Positions 7,237-15,123 of a DNA stretch of 64,000 nucleotides are shown piece after piece (within the stretch, counting starts at the first letter, position 1; every line of letters starts with the position of its first letter). The stretch is taken from positions 8,494,001-8,558,000 of the forward strand of contig NZ_CP107935.1 in NCBI RefSeq assembly GCF_036038375.1, given 5' to 3'. Source of the DNA: Streptomyces sp. NBC_00414 (GTDB taxonomy: Bacteria; Actinomycetota; Actinomycetes; Streptomycetales; Streptomycetaceae). A program made the position numbers and the translations under genes. The notes under the pieces were generated by a model. That model was not told the DNA's origin and searched no databases. It saw only the letters and a program-made list of their open reading frames with translations.

Positions 7237-8826
7237 GTGTACAAGCGGAACCGGTCTCTACGGCACTTGTCGGTGATCGCGTCCATCACGTCCATATCCC
7301 TGGTCGGGGGGTGCGGGGTGTTCTCCTCGGACACGTCCGAGGGCGAGGGTCCGGTCGTCGTGGGCACGACCAGCGCACCGAGCACCCTCGACCCCGCCGC
7401 GTCCTGGGACGGGTCGTGGGAGCTGTTCCGCAACATCTACCAGACCCTCCTGAGCTACCCCGCCGGGGCGGCCGAGCCCGAGCCGGACGCCGCCGAGAGC
7501 TGCCGTTTCACCGACACCTCGAACCGCAGGTACAGCTGCACGCTGCGGGAGGACCTGTCCTTCTCCGACGGGCACGAGCTGGACGCCGAGGCCGTGAAGC
7601 ACTCCATCGACCGCATCCGGAAGATCGCCGTGGACGGCGGCCCGGCAGGTCTGCTCGGCAGCCTGGAACGGGTCGAGACGAAGGGGGACCGCGAGGTCGT
7701 CTTCCGCCTCAACAAGCCGGACGCCACCTTCCCGTTCGTGCTCGCCACACCGGCCATGTCGATCGTCGACCCCGAGGAGTACCCCGCCGACGCCCTGCGC
7801 GAGGGCAGCGGGGTCACCGGCTCGGGACCGTACGGCCTGGAGTCCTACGAAGAGGGGCAGGAGGCCCGGCTCGTCCGCAACGACAACTACAAGGGCTCCG
7901 CCGACCGCAAGAACCGCGCCGTCACCATCCGGTACTTCCAGGACTCGGACGAGATGGTCACCGCGCTGAGGGACCGCAAGATCGACGTCACCCTCCGGGG
8001 GCTCGCCGCCAAGGACGTCGTGGCCCTGGAGAACCGGCGGGGCAAGGACGAGATCCAGCTGGTGGAGGGCGCGGGCACCGAGATCCGCTACCTGGTGTTC
8101 AACCCGAAGGACCCCTGGGCGAAGAAGGCCGCCGTCCGCAAGGCCGTCGCCCAGGTCGTCGACCGGCCGGCCATCGCCCACAACATCTACAAGGACACCG
8201 TCGAGCCGCTGTACTCCATGGTCCCGCGCGGACTGGCGGGACACACCACCGGCTTCTTCGACGACTACGGCAGCCCCAGCACCTCCAAGGCCCGGCAGAT
8301 CCTCCTGGAGGCGGGCATCGCCGAACGTGTGCCGCTCACCCTCTGGTACACGACGGACCGGTACGGCTCCACGACCAAGCCCGAGTTCGAGGAACTCAGG
8401 CGGCAGCTCAACGGGACCGGCCTGTTCAGCGTCACCGTCAAGGGCCGCCCCTGGAAGACGTACGAGGCCGGCTACCGCAAGGGCGAGTACCCGGTGTTCG
8501 GCCGCGGCTGGTTCCCCGACTTCCCGGACGCCGAGAACTTCATCGCGCCGTTCGTGGGCGAGCAGAACGCGCTCGGTACGCCGTACAAGTCACCCGAGAT
8601 CACGGACGTACTGCTGCCCGAGTCGCGCCGCCGCAGCGACCGCGGTGACGTCGTCGAGCACTTCAAGAAGGCGCAGGACATCCTCGTGGACGACGCGCGG
8701 CTGCTGCCCCTGTGGCAGGGCAAGCAGTACATCGCCGCCAGTGAGGAGATCTCCGGCGTCGAGCGTTCCATCGACCCGTCGACGATCATGATGGTATGGG
8801 AGCTGGAGCGCAAGACCAGCTGGTAA
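7237..8826 (+). CDS. ABC transporter substrate-binding lipoprotein (family 5, oligopeptide/nickel type)
   Basis: A 529-residue exported binding protein. The signal peptide ends in the lipobox VGGC (about residue 24). The mature protein has the family-5 signature GPVVVGTTSAPSTLDPA, then the YPAGAAEPEPDAAESC segment, LREDLSFSDGHELDAEAVKH and GSGPYGLESYEEG. Such proteins capture peptides or similar solutes for an ABC importer, but no permease or ATPase gene is adjacent. This is therefore an orphan that may share a remote transporter or act in sensing. I chose GTG 7237 because GAGGAG is spaced 7 bases from it; GTG 7231 is too close. An AT-rich hairpin region precedes it. Confidence 0.88.
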   Translation: MYKRNRSLRHLSVIASITSISLVGGCGVFSSDTSEGEGPVVVGTTSAPSTLDPAASWDGSWELFRNIYQTLLSYPAGAAEPEPDAAESCRFTDTSNRRYSCTLREDLSFSDGHELDAEAVKHSIDRIRKIAVDGGPAGLLGSLERVETKGDREVVFRLNKPDATFPFVLATPAMSIVDPEEYPADALREGSGVTGSGPYGLESYEEGQEARLVRNDNYKGSADRKNRAVTIRYFQDSDEMVTALRDRKIDVTLRGLAAKDVVALENRRGKDEIQLVEGAGTEIRYLVFNPKDPWAKKAAVRKAVAQVVDRPAIAHNIYKDTVEPLYSMVPRGLAGHTTGFFDDYGSPSTSKARQILLEAGIAERVPLTLWYTTDRYGSTTKPEFEELRRQLNGTGLFSVTVKGRPWKTYEAGYRKGEYPVFGRGWFPDFPDAENFIAPFVGEQNALGTPYKSPEITDVLLPESRRRSDRGDVVEHFKKAQDILVDDARLLPLWQGKQYIAASEEISGVERSIDPSTIMMVWELERKTSW

Positions 8827-8984
8827 CGGGCGCGGGGGGACCGGCTCCGGTGGTGGCGGAGGACCTGCTCCGGCGGCGGAGGACCGGCCGGAGGCGGCTG
8901 AGGTTGGCGGGAGCCCGGCCGAGTGTCAGTGGGCGGCGGTAGGTTCTGTGGACCGGAAACAACCGCACCTGTAAGGAAGTTCAC

Positions 8985-9668
8985 GTGACCGACACCGCCA
9001 TGCTGCCCGAGTCCTGGCGCGGCGTCCTGGGCGAAGAGCTGCACAAGCCCTACTTCAAGGAGCTCACCGAGTTCGTCGAGGAGGAGCGAGAGAAGGGCCC
9101 CGTCTACCCGCCCCGGGACGAGGTCTTCGCCGCGCTCGACGCGACTCCGTACGAGCGGGTTAAGGTGCTCGTCCTCGGCCAGGACCCGTACCACGGCGAG
9201 GGCCAGGGCCACGGGCTGTGCTTCTCGGTCCGCCCCGGCGTGAAGACACCTCCCTCCCTGCGCAACATCTACAAGGAGATGAAGGAGGAGCTGGGCCACC
9301 CGGTGCCGGACAACGGCTATCTGATGCCGTGGGCCGAACAGGGCGTCCTGCTGCTCAACGCGGTGCTGACGGTCCGCGCGGGAGAGGCCAACTCGCACAA
9401 GGGCAAGGGCTGGGAGAAGTTCACGGACGCGGTGATCCGGGCCGTGGCCGACCGGCCCGACCCGGCGGTGTTCGTCCTGTGGGGCAACTACGCGCAGAAG
9501 AAGCTCCCGCTCATCGACGAGGAGCGGCACATCGTGGTCAAGGGCGCGCACCCCTCGCCGCTGTCCGCGAAGAAGTTCTTCGGCTCGCGTCCCTTCACGC
9601 AGATCGACGAGGCGGTCGCCGCGCAGGGGCACGAGCCGATCGACTGGCGGATCCCCGACCTCGGCTGA
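8985..9668 (+). CDS. ung: Uracil-DNA glycosylase (family 1)
   Basis: A 227-residue base-excision repair enzyme that removes uracil from DNA. The family-1 motifs are intact: the water-activating loop GQDPYHGEGQGHGLCFSV, the uracil-recognition Asn in LLNAVLTVR, and the C-terminal HPSPLSAKKFFGSRPF DNA-intercalation loop. Length is normal for the family. The GTG start at 8985 has AAGGAA upstream. It stands alone between its own promoter region and a strong terminator at 9685-9724. Confidence 0.97.
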   Translation: MTDTAMLPESWRGVLGEELHKPYFKELTEFVEEEREKGPVYPPRDEVFAALDATPYERVKVLVLGQDPYHGEGQGHGLCFSVRPGVKTPPSLRNIYKEMKEELGHPVPDNGYLMPWAEQGVLLLNAVLTVRAGEANSHKGKGWEKFTDAVIRAVADRPDPAVFVLWGNYAQKKLPLIDEERHIVVKGAHPSPLSAKKFFGSRPFTQIDEAVAAQGHEPIDWRIPDLG

Positions 9669-9684
9669 CGAGACCGGGAGGCCC

Positions 9685-9724
9685 CCGCCGTGTCGGGCCG
9701 GTCAGGACCGGCCCGACACGGCGG
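9685..9724 (+). terminator. Perfect 18-bp hairpin terminator of ung
   Basis: Bases 9685-9702 pair perfectly with 9707-9724 around the loop CAGG, 16 bases after the ung stop. It is among the longest perfect stems in the window. Confidence 0.85.
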
Positions 9725-9795
9725 TCACTGGGCCGACACAGCGGTCGCCGGGTCGGCCCAGCGGCGCGCACGGGGCCGCCTGAGCTCGAATGCCT

Positions 9796-9837
9796 GCGCC
9801 TGCCGTTAGCGTCGGGAGAGGTGACAACGGCAGGCGC
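9796..9837. promoter_or_regulatory. Perfect 12-bp inverted repeat upstream of the TPR-like gene
   Basis: GCGCCTGCCGTT (9796-9807) is mirrored by AACGGCAGGCGC (9826-9837) with 18 bases between. It lies 40-80 bases before the start of the next gene and is a plausible operator. No adjacent regulator is evident. Confidence 0.45.
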
Positions 9838-9878
9838 GGGCGCGTCGGCCGGCCGACGAGCGGGTGGAGGGCGACGCG

Positions 9879-10469
9879 GTGGCGGAGCAGCAGGAGCAGG
9901 CGGCGGCGGACGCGATGACGACCAGGATCGGGCAGGTCATCATGCTTCTCCACGGCGGCGACCGCGAGGAGGCCCGGAGCCGCTTCCTGGACCTGTGGGC
10001 GGAGATCGGCGAGGAGGGCGACGCGCTCCACCGCTGCACACTCGCGCACTACATGGCCGACACGCAGGACGATCCCTCGGACGAACTCGCCTGGGATCTA
10101 CGAGCCCTGTCGGCGGCGGACGAGTTCACGGAGGAGCCCGCGGACGAGCGGGTCGGGGAGCACCACAGGTCCCTCGCGGTACGGGCCCTCTACCCGTCCC
10201 TGCATCTGAACCTCGCCGCGGACTATGTGAAGCTCGGCCGCTCAGAGGCGGCCCGGGGCCATCTGGGCGTGGCGCGGGACAGCGTGGGCGTCCTCGGCGA
10301 CGACGCCTACGGCGACGGGATCCGGGCCGGTATCGGCCGCCTGGAGTCGAGGCTGGACCGCGAGGACCCGGGCGGGGCACCGGAACCCACACCCAAGCAG
10401 GGGAGAGGGCCTGGAGGATCGGCCGGACCGGGAGGCGAGACGCTCGGGCCGCCGCGCCGGGAGCCCTAG
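9879..10469 (+). CDS. Conserved Streptomyces protein, TPR-like helical
   Basis: A 196-residue soluble protein, mostly alpha-helical. The middle has helix pairs typical of tetratricopeptide proteins (IGEEGDALHRCTLAHYMAD, SLHLNLAADYVKLGRSEAAR), followed by a disordered Pro/Gly-rich tail from about residue 165. The GTG at 9879 is chosen because GGAGGG lies 7 bases upstream; a GTG at 9864 is the alternative. A 12-bp perfect inverted repeat lies in its leader. I recognise no enzymatic motif. A scaffolding or regulatory role is possible but not shown. Confidence 0.7.
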   Translation: MAEQQEQAAADAMTTRIGQVIMLLHGGDREEARSRFLDLWAEIGEEGDALHRCTLAHYMADTQDDPSDELAWDLRALSAADEFTEEPADERVGEHHRSLAVRALYPSLHLNLAADYVKLGRSEAARGHLGVARDSVGVLGDDAYGDGIRAGIGRLESRLDREDPGGAPEPTPKQGRGPGGSAGPGGETLGPPRREP

Positions 10470-10548
10470 CGCCGACAGAATCTTGAGCAGAGCCCTGAGC
10501 ACGGTCTTGAGGCGGTCGCAAACCGCAACGATCGTAGGGCCCGCAGGG

Positions 10549-11025
10549 TCAACGGCCGTACACGTCCTTGCAGATGGCCGCCTGTGGACTGTCCGCCCGC
10601 CAGCCGCCGTACGCCCGGCCCAGGGCGCACACGTCCGCGTTCGTCGACGGCACGGACGCGGGCAGCCTCGGTACGGCCCGGTGTTCGGGTCGCCGGGGCT
10701 CCGGGCGCCGGGGCGGCTCGGCGCCGGCACGCCCGGGACGGTCCGCCGGGGCCGCCGCGGGACCCGCCGGCTCCGCGGGGACCGTACGGGCCGGTGCGGG
10801 CGCGGGTGCCGAAGGGCGGCGGGACGGGCCGATGAGCTCCAGGGCCTCCCGGGCCGGGGCCTGTACGACCTGTGGCTCGGCCCTGCCGTCCGGGCGCGGC
10901 TCCGACACCGGGGGCGGGAGGGACGGCAGGGCGGGCGAAGGCGTTCGCTGGACGGTCACACAGCCCGAGACGGCCGAAACGGCCACGGTGACCAGGAGTG
11001 TTGCGGTGGTCGCGGTTCGATGCAC
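10549..11025 (-). CDS. Proline-rich small lipoprotein
   Basis: A 158-residue predicted lipoprotein with a short hydrophobic signal ending in VSGC (Cys about 22). A long Pro/Ala/Arg-rich, probably extended region follows to about residue 128. The compact C-terminal segment contains DVCALGRAYGGWRADSPQA and a second Cys (ICKDVYG), so the two cysteines may form a disulfide outside the cell. The pattern is a surface-anchored stalk carrying a small C-terminal domain. Function unknown. Confidence 0.7.
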   Translation of the reverse strand: MHRTATTATLLVTVAVSAVSGCVTVQRTPSPALPSLPPPVSEPRPDGRAEPQVVQAPAREALELIGPSRRPSAPAPAPARTVPAEPAGPAAAPADRPGRAGAEPPRRPEPRRPEHRAVPRLPASVPSTNADVCALGRAYGGWRADSPQAAICKDVYGR

Positions 11026-11182
11026 CCGCGCAACTCTGCTGTGTCCGCCGCGATTTGGGGAGCTGACGAGCGGAGGATGCCCCGCATGGGTGAAAGCCGG
11101 TGGGAAAGCACTTCGGAATGCCTCCGTGAGCGCCGGGCGGGCAGCCGGTGCCCCCGGGTGCCGTCGCCGGCGGCGGCTGCTC

Positions 11183-11695
11183 TCAGTCGCCGGTCGCCCC
11201 GTCGACGCGCTCGCGGATCAGATCGGCGTGGCCGTTGTGGCGCGCGTACTCCTCGATCATGTGCGTGTAGATCCACCGCAGGTTGAAGGGCTTGTCGGTG
11301 AACCTGCTCCTGCCCTCGGACAGGTCGTCCAGGCTCAGCCCCGCCGCGTTGCCGCGGGCGGTCGCGATCTCGCCCTGCCAGGTGGCGTACGCCTCCTCCC
11401 AGGTGTCCGCCTCGGTGAGGTGGAACTCGCCGTCCCGGTCCTCGTCGCTGTAGTAGATCGGGCCGGAGCCGTCGTTCGCGAGGACCCTGCGGAACCAGCT
11501 GCGTTCCACCTCCGCCATGTGCCGGACGAGACCGAGCAGCGACAGCTCGGACGGTGGTACCGCGGCCGTCCTGAGCTGGACGTCGTCCAGGCCCTCGCAC
11601 TTCCAGGCGAGGGTCTCGCGCTGGTAGTCCAGCCAGCCCTCCAGCATGGCTCGCTCGCCGGCGTCCGTGGCGGGTTGTGTGCGTTCGATCGTCAT
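11183..11695 (-). CDS. DinB family / DUF664 protein (mycothiol-dependent maleylpyruvate isomerase-like fold)
   Basis: A 170-residue four-helix-bundle protein with the DinB/DUF664 arrangement. The N-terminal helix is MLEGWLDYQRETLAWKCEGL, then SLLGLVRHMAEVERSWF with a metal-binding-type His, and the C-terminal YTHMIEEYARHNGHADLIRE carrying two more His. In this superfamily three histidines bind a divalent metal and members transfer or use mycothiol and similar thiols. I start at ATG 11695 rather than the longer frame to 11770. It lies 7 bases downstream of the anti-sigma-like gene and may be read from the same transcript. Substrate unknown. Confidence 0.83.
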   Translation of the reverse strand: MTIERTQPATDAGERAMLEGWLDYQRETLAWKCEGLDDVQLRTAAVPPSELSLLGLVRHMAEVERSWFRRVLANDGSGPIYYSDEDRDGEFHLTEADTWEEAYATWQGEIATARGNAAGLSLDDLSEGRSRFTDKPFNLRWIYTHMIEEYARHNGHADLIRERVDGATGD

Positions 11696-11702
11696 GGCCG
11701 CA

Positions 11703-12188
11703 TCATCGCGGACGACCGGCGTCCGGGCCCACCGCATTTCGCGCCTCGCCACCGGGCCCTGGCGGCGCACCCTTCAGTTCGGCCCAGACGGTCTTGCCCC
11801 AGCGGTGGGGCTCGGTGCCCCAGCGGTCCGAGAGGGCGTCGACCAGGACGAGGCCGCGGCCCCGGATCCGTTCGGAGCCGAAATCGGAGTCGGAGTCCGT
11901 CCGGATCCTCGGGACGTCGTGGGAGCGGTCGATGACCTTGAGGAGCACACGGTCGTCGGCGGGACGCGTGACGACGACCCGGATCACGGAGTGGCGCGTG
12001 TGATCGACGGCGTTGGAGACCAGCTCGGTGATGACGCACAGGGCGTCTTCGATCAGTTCGTCCCGGTGCCAGGCCGCGAGGGCCGTACGAACCAGGCTGC
12101 GGGCCACACCTGCGCTCTCCGGTACGCGTTCGAGCGTCTGGGAGTATCCGGGGTGCCCGGTAGGGCGTGGTGTTGCCGTCGCAGTCAT
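11703..12188 (-). CDS. ATP-binding protein, RsbW/anti-sigma-type HATPase
   Basis: A 161-residue GHKL ATPase domain protein. The N-box is ELVSNAVDHT; the lid has RGRGLVLVDALSDRWG, and WGKTVWAEL completes the fold. Small stand-alone proteins of this class are abundant in Streptomyces and resemble anti-sigma kinases. ATG 12188 is preceded by GAGG at 5 bases. It is transcribed away from the helix-turn-helix/TPR regulator at 12326. That arrangement recurs in Streptomyces and suggests a shared signalling pathway, though no sigma factor or antagonist gene is next to it. Confidence 0.85.
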   Translation of the reverse strand: MTATATPRPTGHPGYSQTLERVPESAGVARSLVRTALAAWHRDELIEDALCVITELVSNAVDHTRHSVIRVVVTRPADDRVLLKVIDRSHDVPRIRTDSDSDFGSERIRGRGLVLVDALSDRWGTEPHRWGKTVWAELKGAPPGPGGEARNAVGPDAGRPR

Positions 12189-12325
12189 CAAGACCTCGGG
12201 GGTGCGGGTGTGATGGGCCTTGTCCGAGTGAACGACTCCGGGATACGAGGCGGCAGGAAAAGTCCCACCGCTGTCGATTCGGCCCAACCGGAAATTTCTG
12301 GGCGAACCGCCCTCACGGACAGTAG

Positions 12326-13606
12326 ATGGATGGCTACCTTGTGTGCGTGGACGGCAATGCGCGCTTCATCGGCGCGATGAGCGAGCGGGGCATGACCCAG
12401 GTCGAGCTGGTCGACGCGGTCAACGCCCGTCTGGTCTCCGCCGGGCAGCAGGGAACGGTCAGCGACCGGACCGTGCGCTACTGGCGAACCCGGAGAACCA
12501 GGTGGCCTCACCCCCGACAACGGGAGGCTCTGGAGGCAGTATTCGGATGTACGGCCGAGGAGCTGGGCTTCAGTCCTCCGGCCCGGACCCGTCCCGCCAC
12601 TGAACCGGAGTCGCCTGTGGACCGCAGGAACTTCCTCACCGCCACCACCGGAACAGCCGCCACCGCGACGCCGTTCGTCGGTGCGCCGCCGCGGGTGGGC
12701 ACATCCGATGTCATCCGTCTGCGCTCCGGCCTGGACACCTTGATGGAGCTGGACCGCAACAGAGGCGGCCACGACGCCCTGGAGCGCGCCGCGTTGGCCG
12801 GGGCCGCGGAGGCGCTGGAGAAACAGCAGCTCGGGGCCACCCAGCGAATCCGTCGGCGGCTCTTCTCCGTGGCCGCCGACTACACCGCCACAGCCGCCTG
12901 GAGCGCGATCGACGCCCGGCGGATGGACCGTGCCTCCCAACTGCTGGGCCGGTCCCTCTATCTGGCCGGGATGGCCAAGGACCCCGTGGCGGAGATGCGG
13001 GTCTGGAACGCCTACGCGATCCTCGCGCACCACCGGGACGAGGCCGCCGAAGCCGTCGACGCCGCCCACGCCGCCCAGGGAACGGCCGTCGCCCGGCGCC
13101 GGCCCCTCTACAGCTCCCTGGCCCATGCCAGGACGGCCATCGGCCACTCGAACCTCGGCGACCGGCAGGCCGCCCTGCGCTCCCTGGGGTATGCCCAGGA
13201 AGCCCTCGGCAAGGCGCGGCCGGACGAGCCCGAACCCTCGTGGATCGCCTTCTACGGCCCTGCCGAACTGCTCGCCATGACCGCCATCGTCCAGGACCGG
13301 ATCGGGTGCTTCGCCGAGTCCGAGGCCGCCTCTCACAAGGCCCTGCGGACGATCCCGGAGGAGTTCCGCAGGAACCGGGCCCTGGCCACCGGGCGGCTCG
13401 CACTGGCCCAGCTCCATCAGCGCGACGTCGACCAGGCGTGCGCGACGGCCGCCTCGGTCTTCCCGCTGATGTCGGGCAACCCGATCCCGGGCCGGATGCG
13501 CTCCCTGCTCGGCGACTACTACCGCGACTTGATCACTCTTGCGCCGGACGCCAGGATCGCCCGAGAGTGGGGAGACCGCTTCCGATCCGAATGGAGCCGA
13601 CTGTGA
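12326..13606 (+). CDS. Helix-turn-helix regulator with TPR-like C-terminal domain
   Basis: A 426-residue protein. An N-terminal HTH-like region (GMTQVELVDAVNARL, then SDRTVRYWRTR; about residues 20-60) is joined to a long all-helical region built of TPR-like units (AARRMDRASQLLGRSLYLAG-type repeats from about residue 190). Between them DRRNFLTATTGTA mimics a Tat motif, but the preceding DNA-binding domain makes export implausible. No good ribosome site precedes ATG 12326, so the start is uncertain; a GTG at 12347 is possible. The 3' end overlaps the GNAT gene by 4 bases. Likely a signal-responsive transcription factor paired with the divergent anti-sigma-like ATPase. Confidence 0.8.
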   Translation: MDGYLVCVDGNARFIGAMSERGMTQVELVDAVNARLVSAGQQGTVSDRTVRYWRTRRTRWPHPRQREALEAVFGCTAEELGFSPPARTRPATEPESPVDRRNFLTATTGTAATATPFVGAPPRVGTSDVIRLRSGLDTLMELDRNRGGHDALERAALAGAAEALEKQQLGATQRIRRRLFSVAADYTATAAWSAIDARRMDRASQLLGRSLYLAGMAKDPVAEMRVWNAYAILAHHRDEAAEAVDAAHAAQGTAVARRRPLYSSLAHARTAIGHSNLGDRQAALRSLGYAQEALGKARPDEPEPSWIAFYGPAELLAMTAIVQDRIGCFAESEAASHKALRTIPEEFRRNRALATGRLALAQLHQRDVDQACATAASVFPLMSGNPIPGRMRSLLGDYYRDLITLAPDARIAREWGDRFRSEWSRL

Positions 13607-14130
13607 GCGCCGATGGCCTGGACCTCCGCCGCTTCGGGCATGACGACCTGCCGCGGATCCGGCAGACGATCATCGACCTGCACGCCGCGGCGGCGGGCCC
13701 CGACCGGGACGACGACTTCAAGAAGAAGTTCCCCTGGTTCGTGGACCACTGGGGTGGCAACCCGGGGTTCGCCTGTGTGCTCGCGTTCGAGGGCGACGAG
13801 GCGGCGGGCTTCGCGTACGGCGCTCCGGCGGTCGAGGGCCGCGAGTGGTGGCGCGAACATCTCGACGAGGCTCCGAAGAAGGCGGTGACCTTCTCGTACT
13901 CCGAGCTGGCCGTTCACCCGAAATGGCGGAAGCGGGGTGTGGCGGACAAGCTCTCCCGCGCGCTTCTGGAGGAGCGGCCCGAGGACCTCGCCGTCCTCCT
14001 GGTGGACGTCGAGCACCCCCGCGTACAGGCCCTGTACGAGGACTGGGGCTTCAGGAAGGTGGGGGAGCGCCGGCCCTTCCCGGACTCACCGCTGTACGCC
14101 GTGATGCTCGCCGAACTGCCGCTCGTGTAG
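13603..14130 (+). CDS. GNAT family N-acetyltransferase
   Basis: A 175-residue acetyltransferase of the GCN5 fold. The beta4 strand and acetyl-CoA loop are visible as ELAVHPKWRKRGVADKLSRA (RKRGVA as the R/QxxGxG/A motif), with VDVEHPRVQALYEDWGFRKVGERRPF at the C-terminus. It would transfer an acetyl group to an amine on an unidentified acceptor. The GTG at 13603 overlaps the upstream stop as GTGA with GGAG 6 bases before it, so it is coupled to the regulator; an in-frame ATG 4 codons earlier is possible. Confidence 0.88.
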   Translation: MSADGLDLRRFGHDDLPRIRQTIIDLHAAAAGPDRDDDFKKKFPWFVDHWGGNPGFACVLAFEGDEAAGFAYGAPAVEGREWWREHLDEAPKKAVTFSYSELAVHPKWRKRGVADKLSRALLEERPEDLAVLLVDVEHPRVQALYEDWGFRKVGERRPFPDSPLYAVMLAELPLV

Positions 14131-14208
14131 CTTCCGACGGGACGGGCGTGCGTGTGCCCGGCACCGTATGACCTGCCCTGGACCCGCATTCCCTCGGAGG
14201 AGATCCCC

Positions 14209-15123
14209 GTGAAGGTCGGCTGCATCGGGCTCGGCGACATCGCCCTGAAGGCGTATCTGCCGGTGCTCGCCACCCGCCCGGGACTCGAACTGCATCTGCA
14301 CACGCGGACGCCCGCGACCCTCACCAGGGTCGCCGACAGCCTGCACGTCCCGGCGGAGCGGCGGCACACCGACCTCGCCGCGCTGCTCGCGCAGGACCTC
14401 GACGCGGCGTTCGTGCACGCGCCCACGCACGCCCACCCCGAGATCGTGGCCCGGCTGCTCGAAGCGGGCGTCCCCACGTACGTCGACAAGCCGATCGCGT
14501 ACGAACTCGCCGACTCGGAGCGCCTCGTGCGGCTCGCGGAGGACCGGAACACCAGCCTGGCCGTCGGCTTCAACCGGCGTTACGCACCCGGATACGCGCA
14601 GTGCGTCGAGCACCCGCGTGAGCTGATCCTGATGCAGAAGAACCGCGTCGGCCTGCCGGAACAGCCCCGCACGATGATCCTCGACGACTTCATCCATGTC
14701 GTGGACACCCTGCGGTTCCTGGTGCCGGGGCCGGTCGACGACATGACCGTGCGGGCCCGTGTCGAGGACGGACTGCTCCACCACGTCGTGCTGCAGCTGG
14801 CCGGGGACGGGTTCACGGCACTCGGCGTGATGAACCGGCTCAGCGGTTCCGCCGAGGAGATCCTGGAGGTGTCCGGACAGGACACCAAACGTCAGGTGGT
14901 CAACCTCTCCGAGATCGTCGACCACAAGGGGCAGCCGACGACCCGGCGGCGCGGCGACTGGGTGCCGGTTGCGCGCCAGCGCGGCATCGAGCAGGCCGTG
15001 CTCGCCTTCCTCGACGCCGTGCGCGCGGGCAAGGTCCTCAGCGCCCGGGACGCGCTGGCGACTCATGAACTGTGCGAGCGTGTGGTGCGCGCGGTGACGG
15101 AGCGCTCCGCCCGAGCCGCCTGA
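14209..15123 (+). CDS. Gfo/Idh/MocA family oxidoreductase
   Basis: A 304-residue NAD(P)-dependent dehydrogenase. The Rossmann motif is GCIGLGDIALKAYLPVL, and the cofactor/catalytic Lys is in VPTYVDKPIAYELADSE (EKP replaced by DKP). It is shorter than usual (about 330-390 residues). GTG 14209 has GGAGGAGA 7 bases upstream. The 3' end overlaps the convergent lnt gene by 86 bases. Substrate is unknown; the family acts on sugars, cyclitols and related ketones. Confidence 0.85.
   Translation: MKVGCIGLGDIALKAYLPVLATRPGLELHLHTRTPATLTRVADSLHVPAERRHTDLAALLAQDLDAAFVHAPTHAHPEIVARLLEAGVPTYVDKPIAYELADSERLVRLAEDRNTSLAVGFNRRYAPGYAQCVEHPRELILMQKNRVGLPEQPRTMILDDFIHVVDTLRFLVPGPVDDMTVRARVEDGLLHHVVLQLAGDGFTALGVMNRLSGSAEEILEVSGQDTKRQVVNLSEIVDHKGQPTTRRRGDWVPVARQRGIEQAVLAFLDAVRAGKVLSARDALATHELCERVVRAVTERSARAA

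Noticed and set aside
12326..13606. Tat-exported protein because of the DRRNFLTATTG motif
   Set aside because: The motif lies about 95 residues in, after a DNA-binding domain; export signals must be N-terminal.
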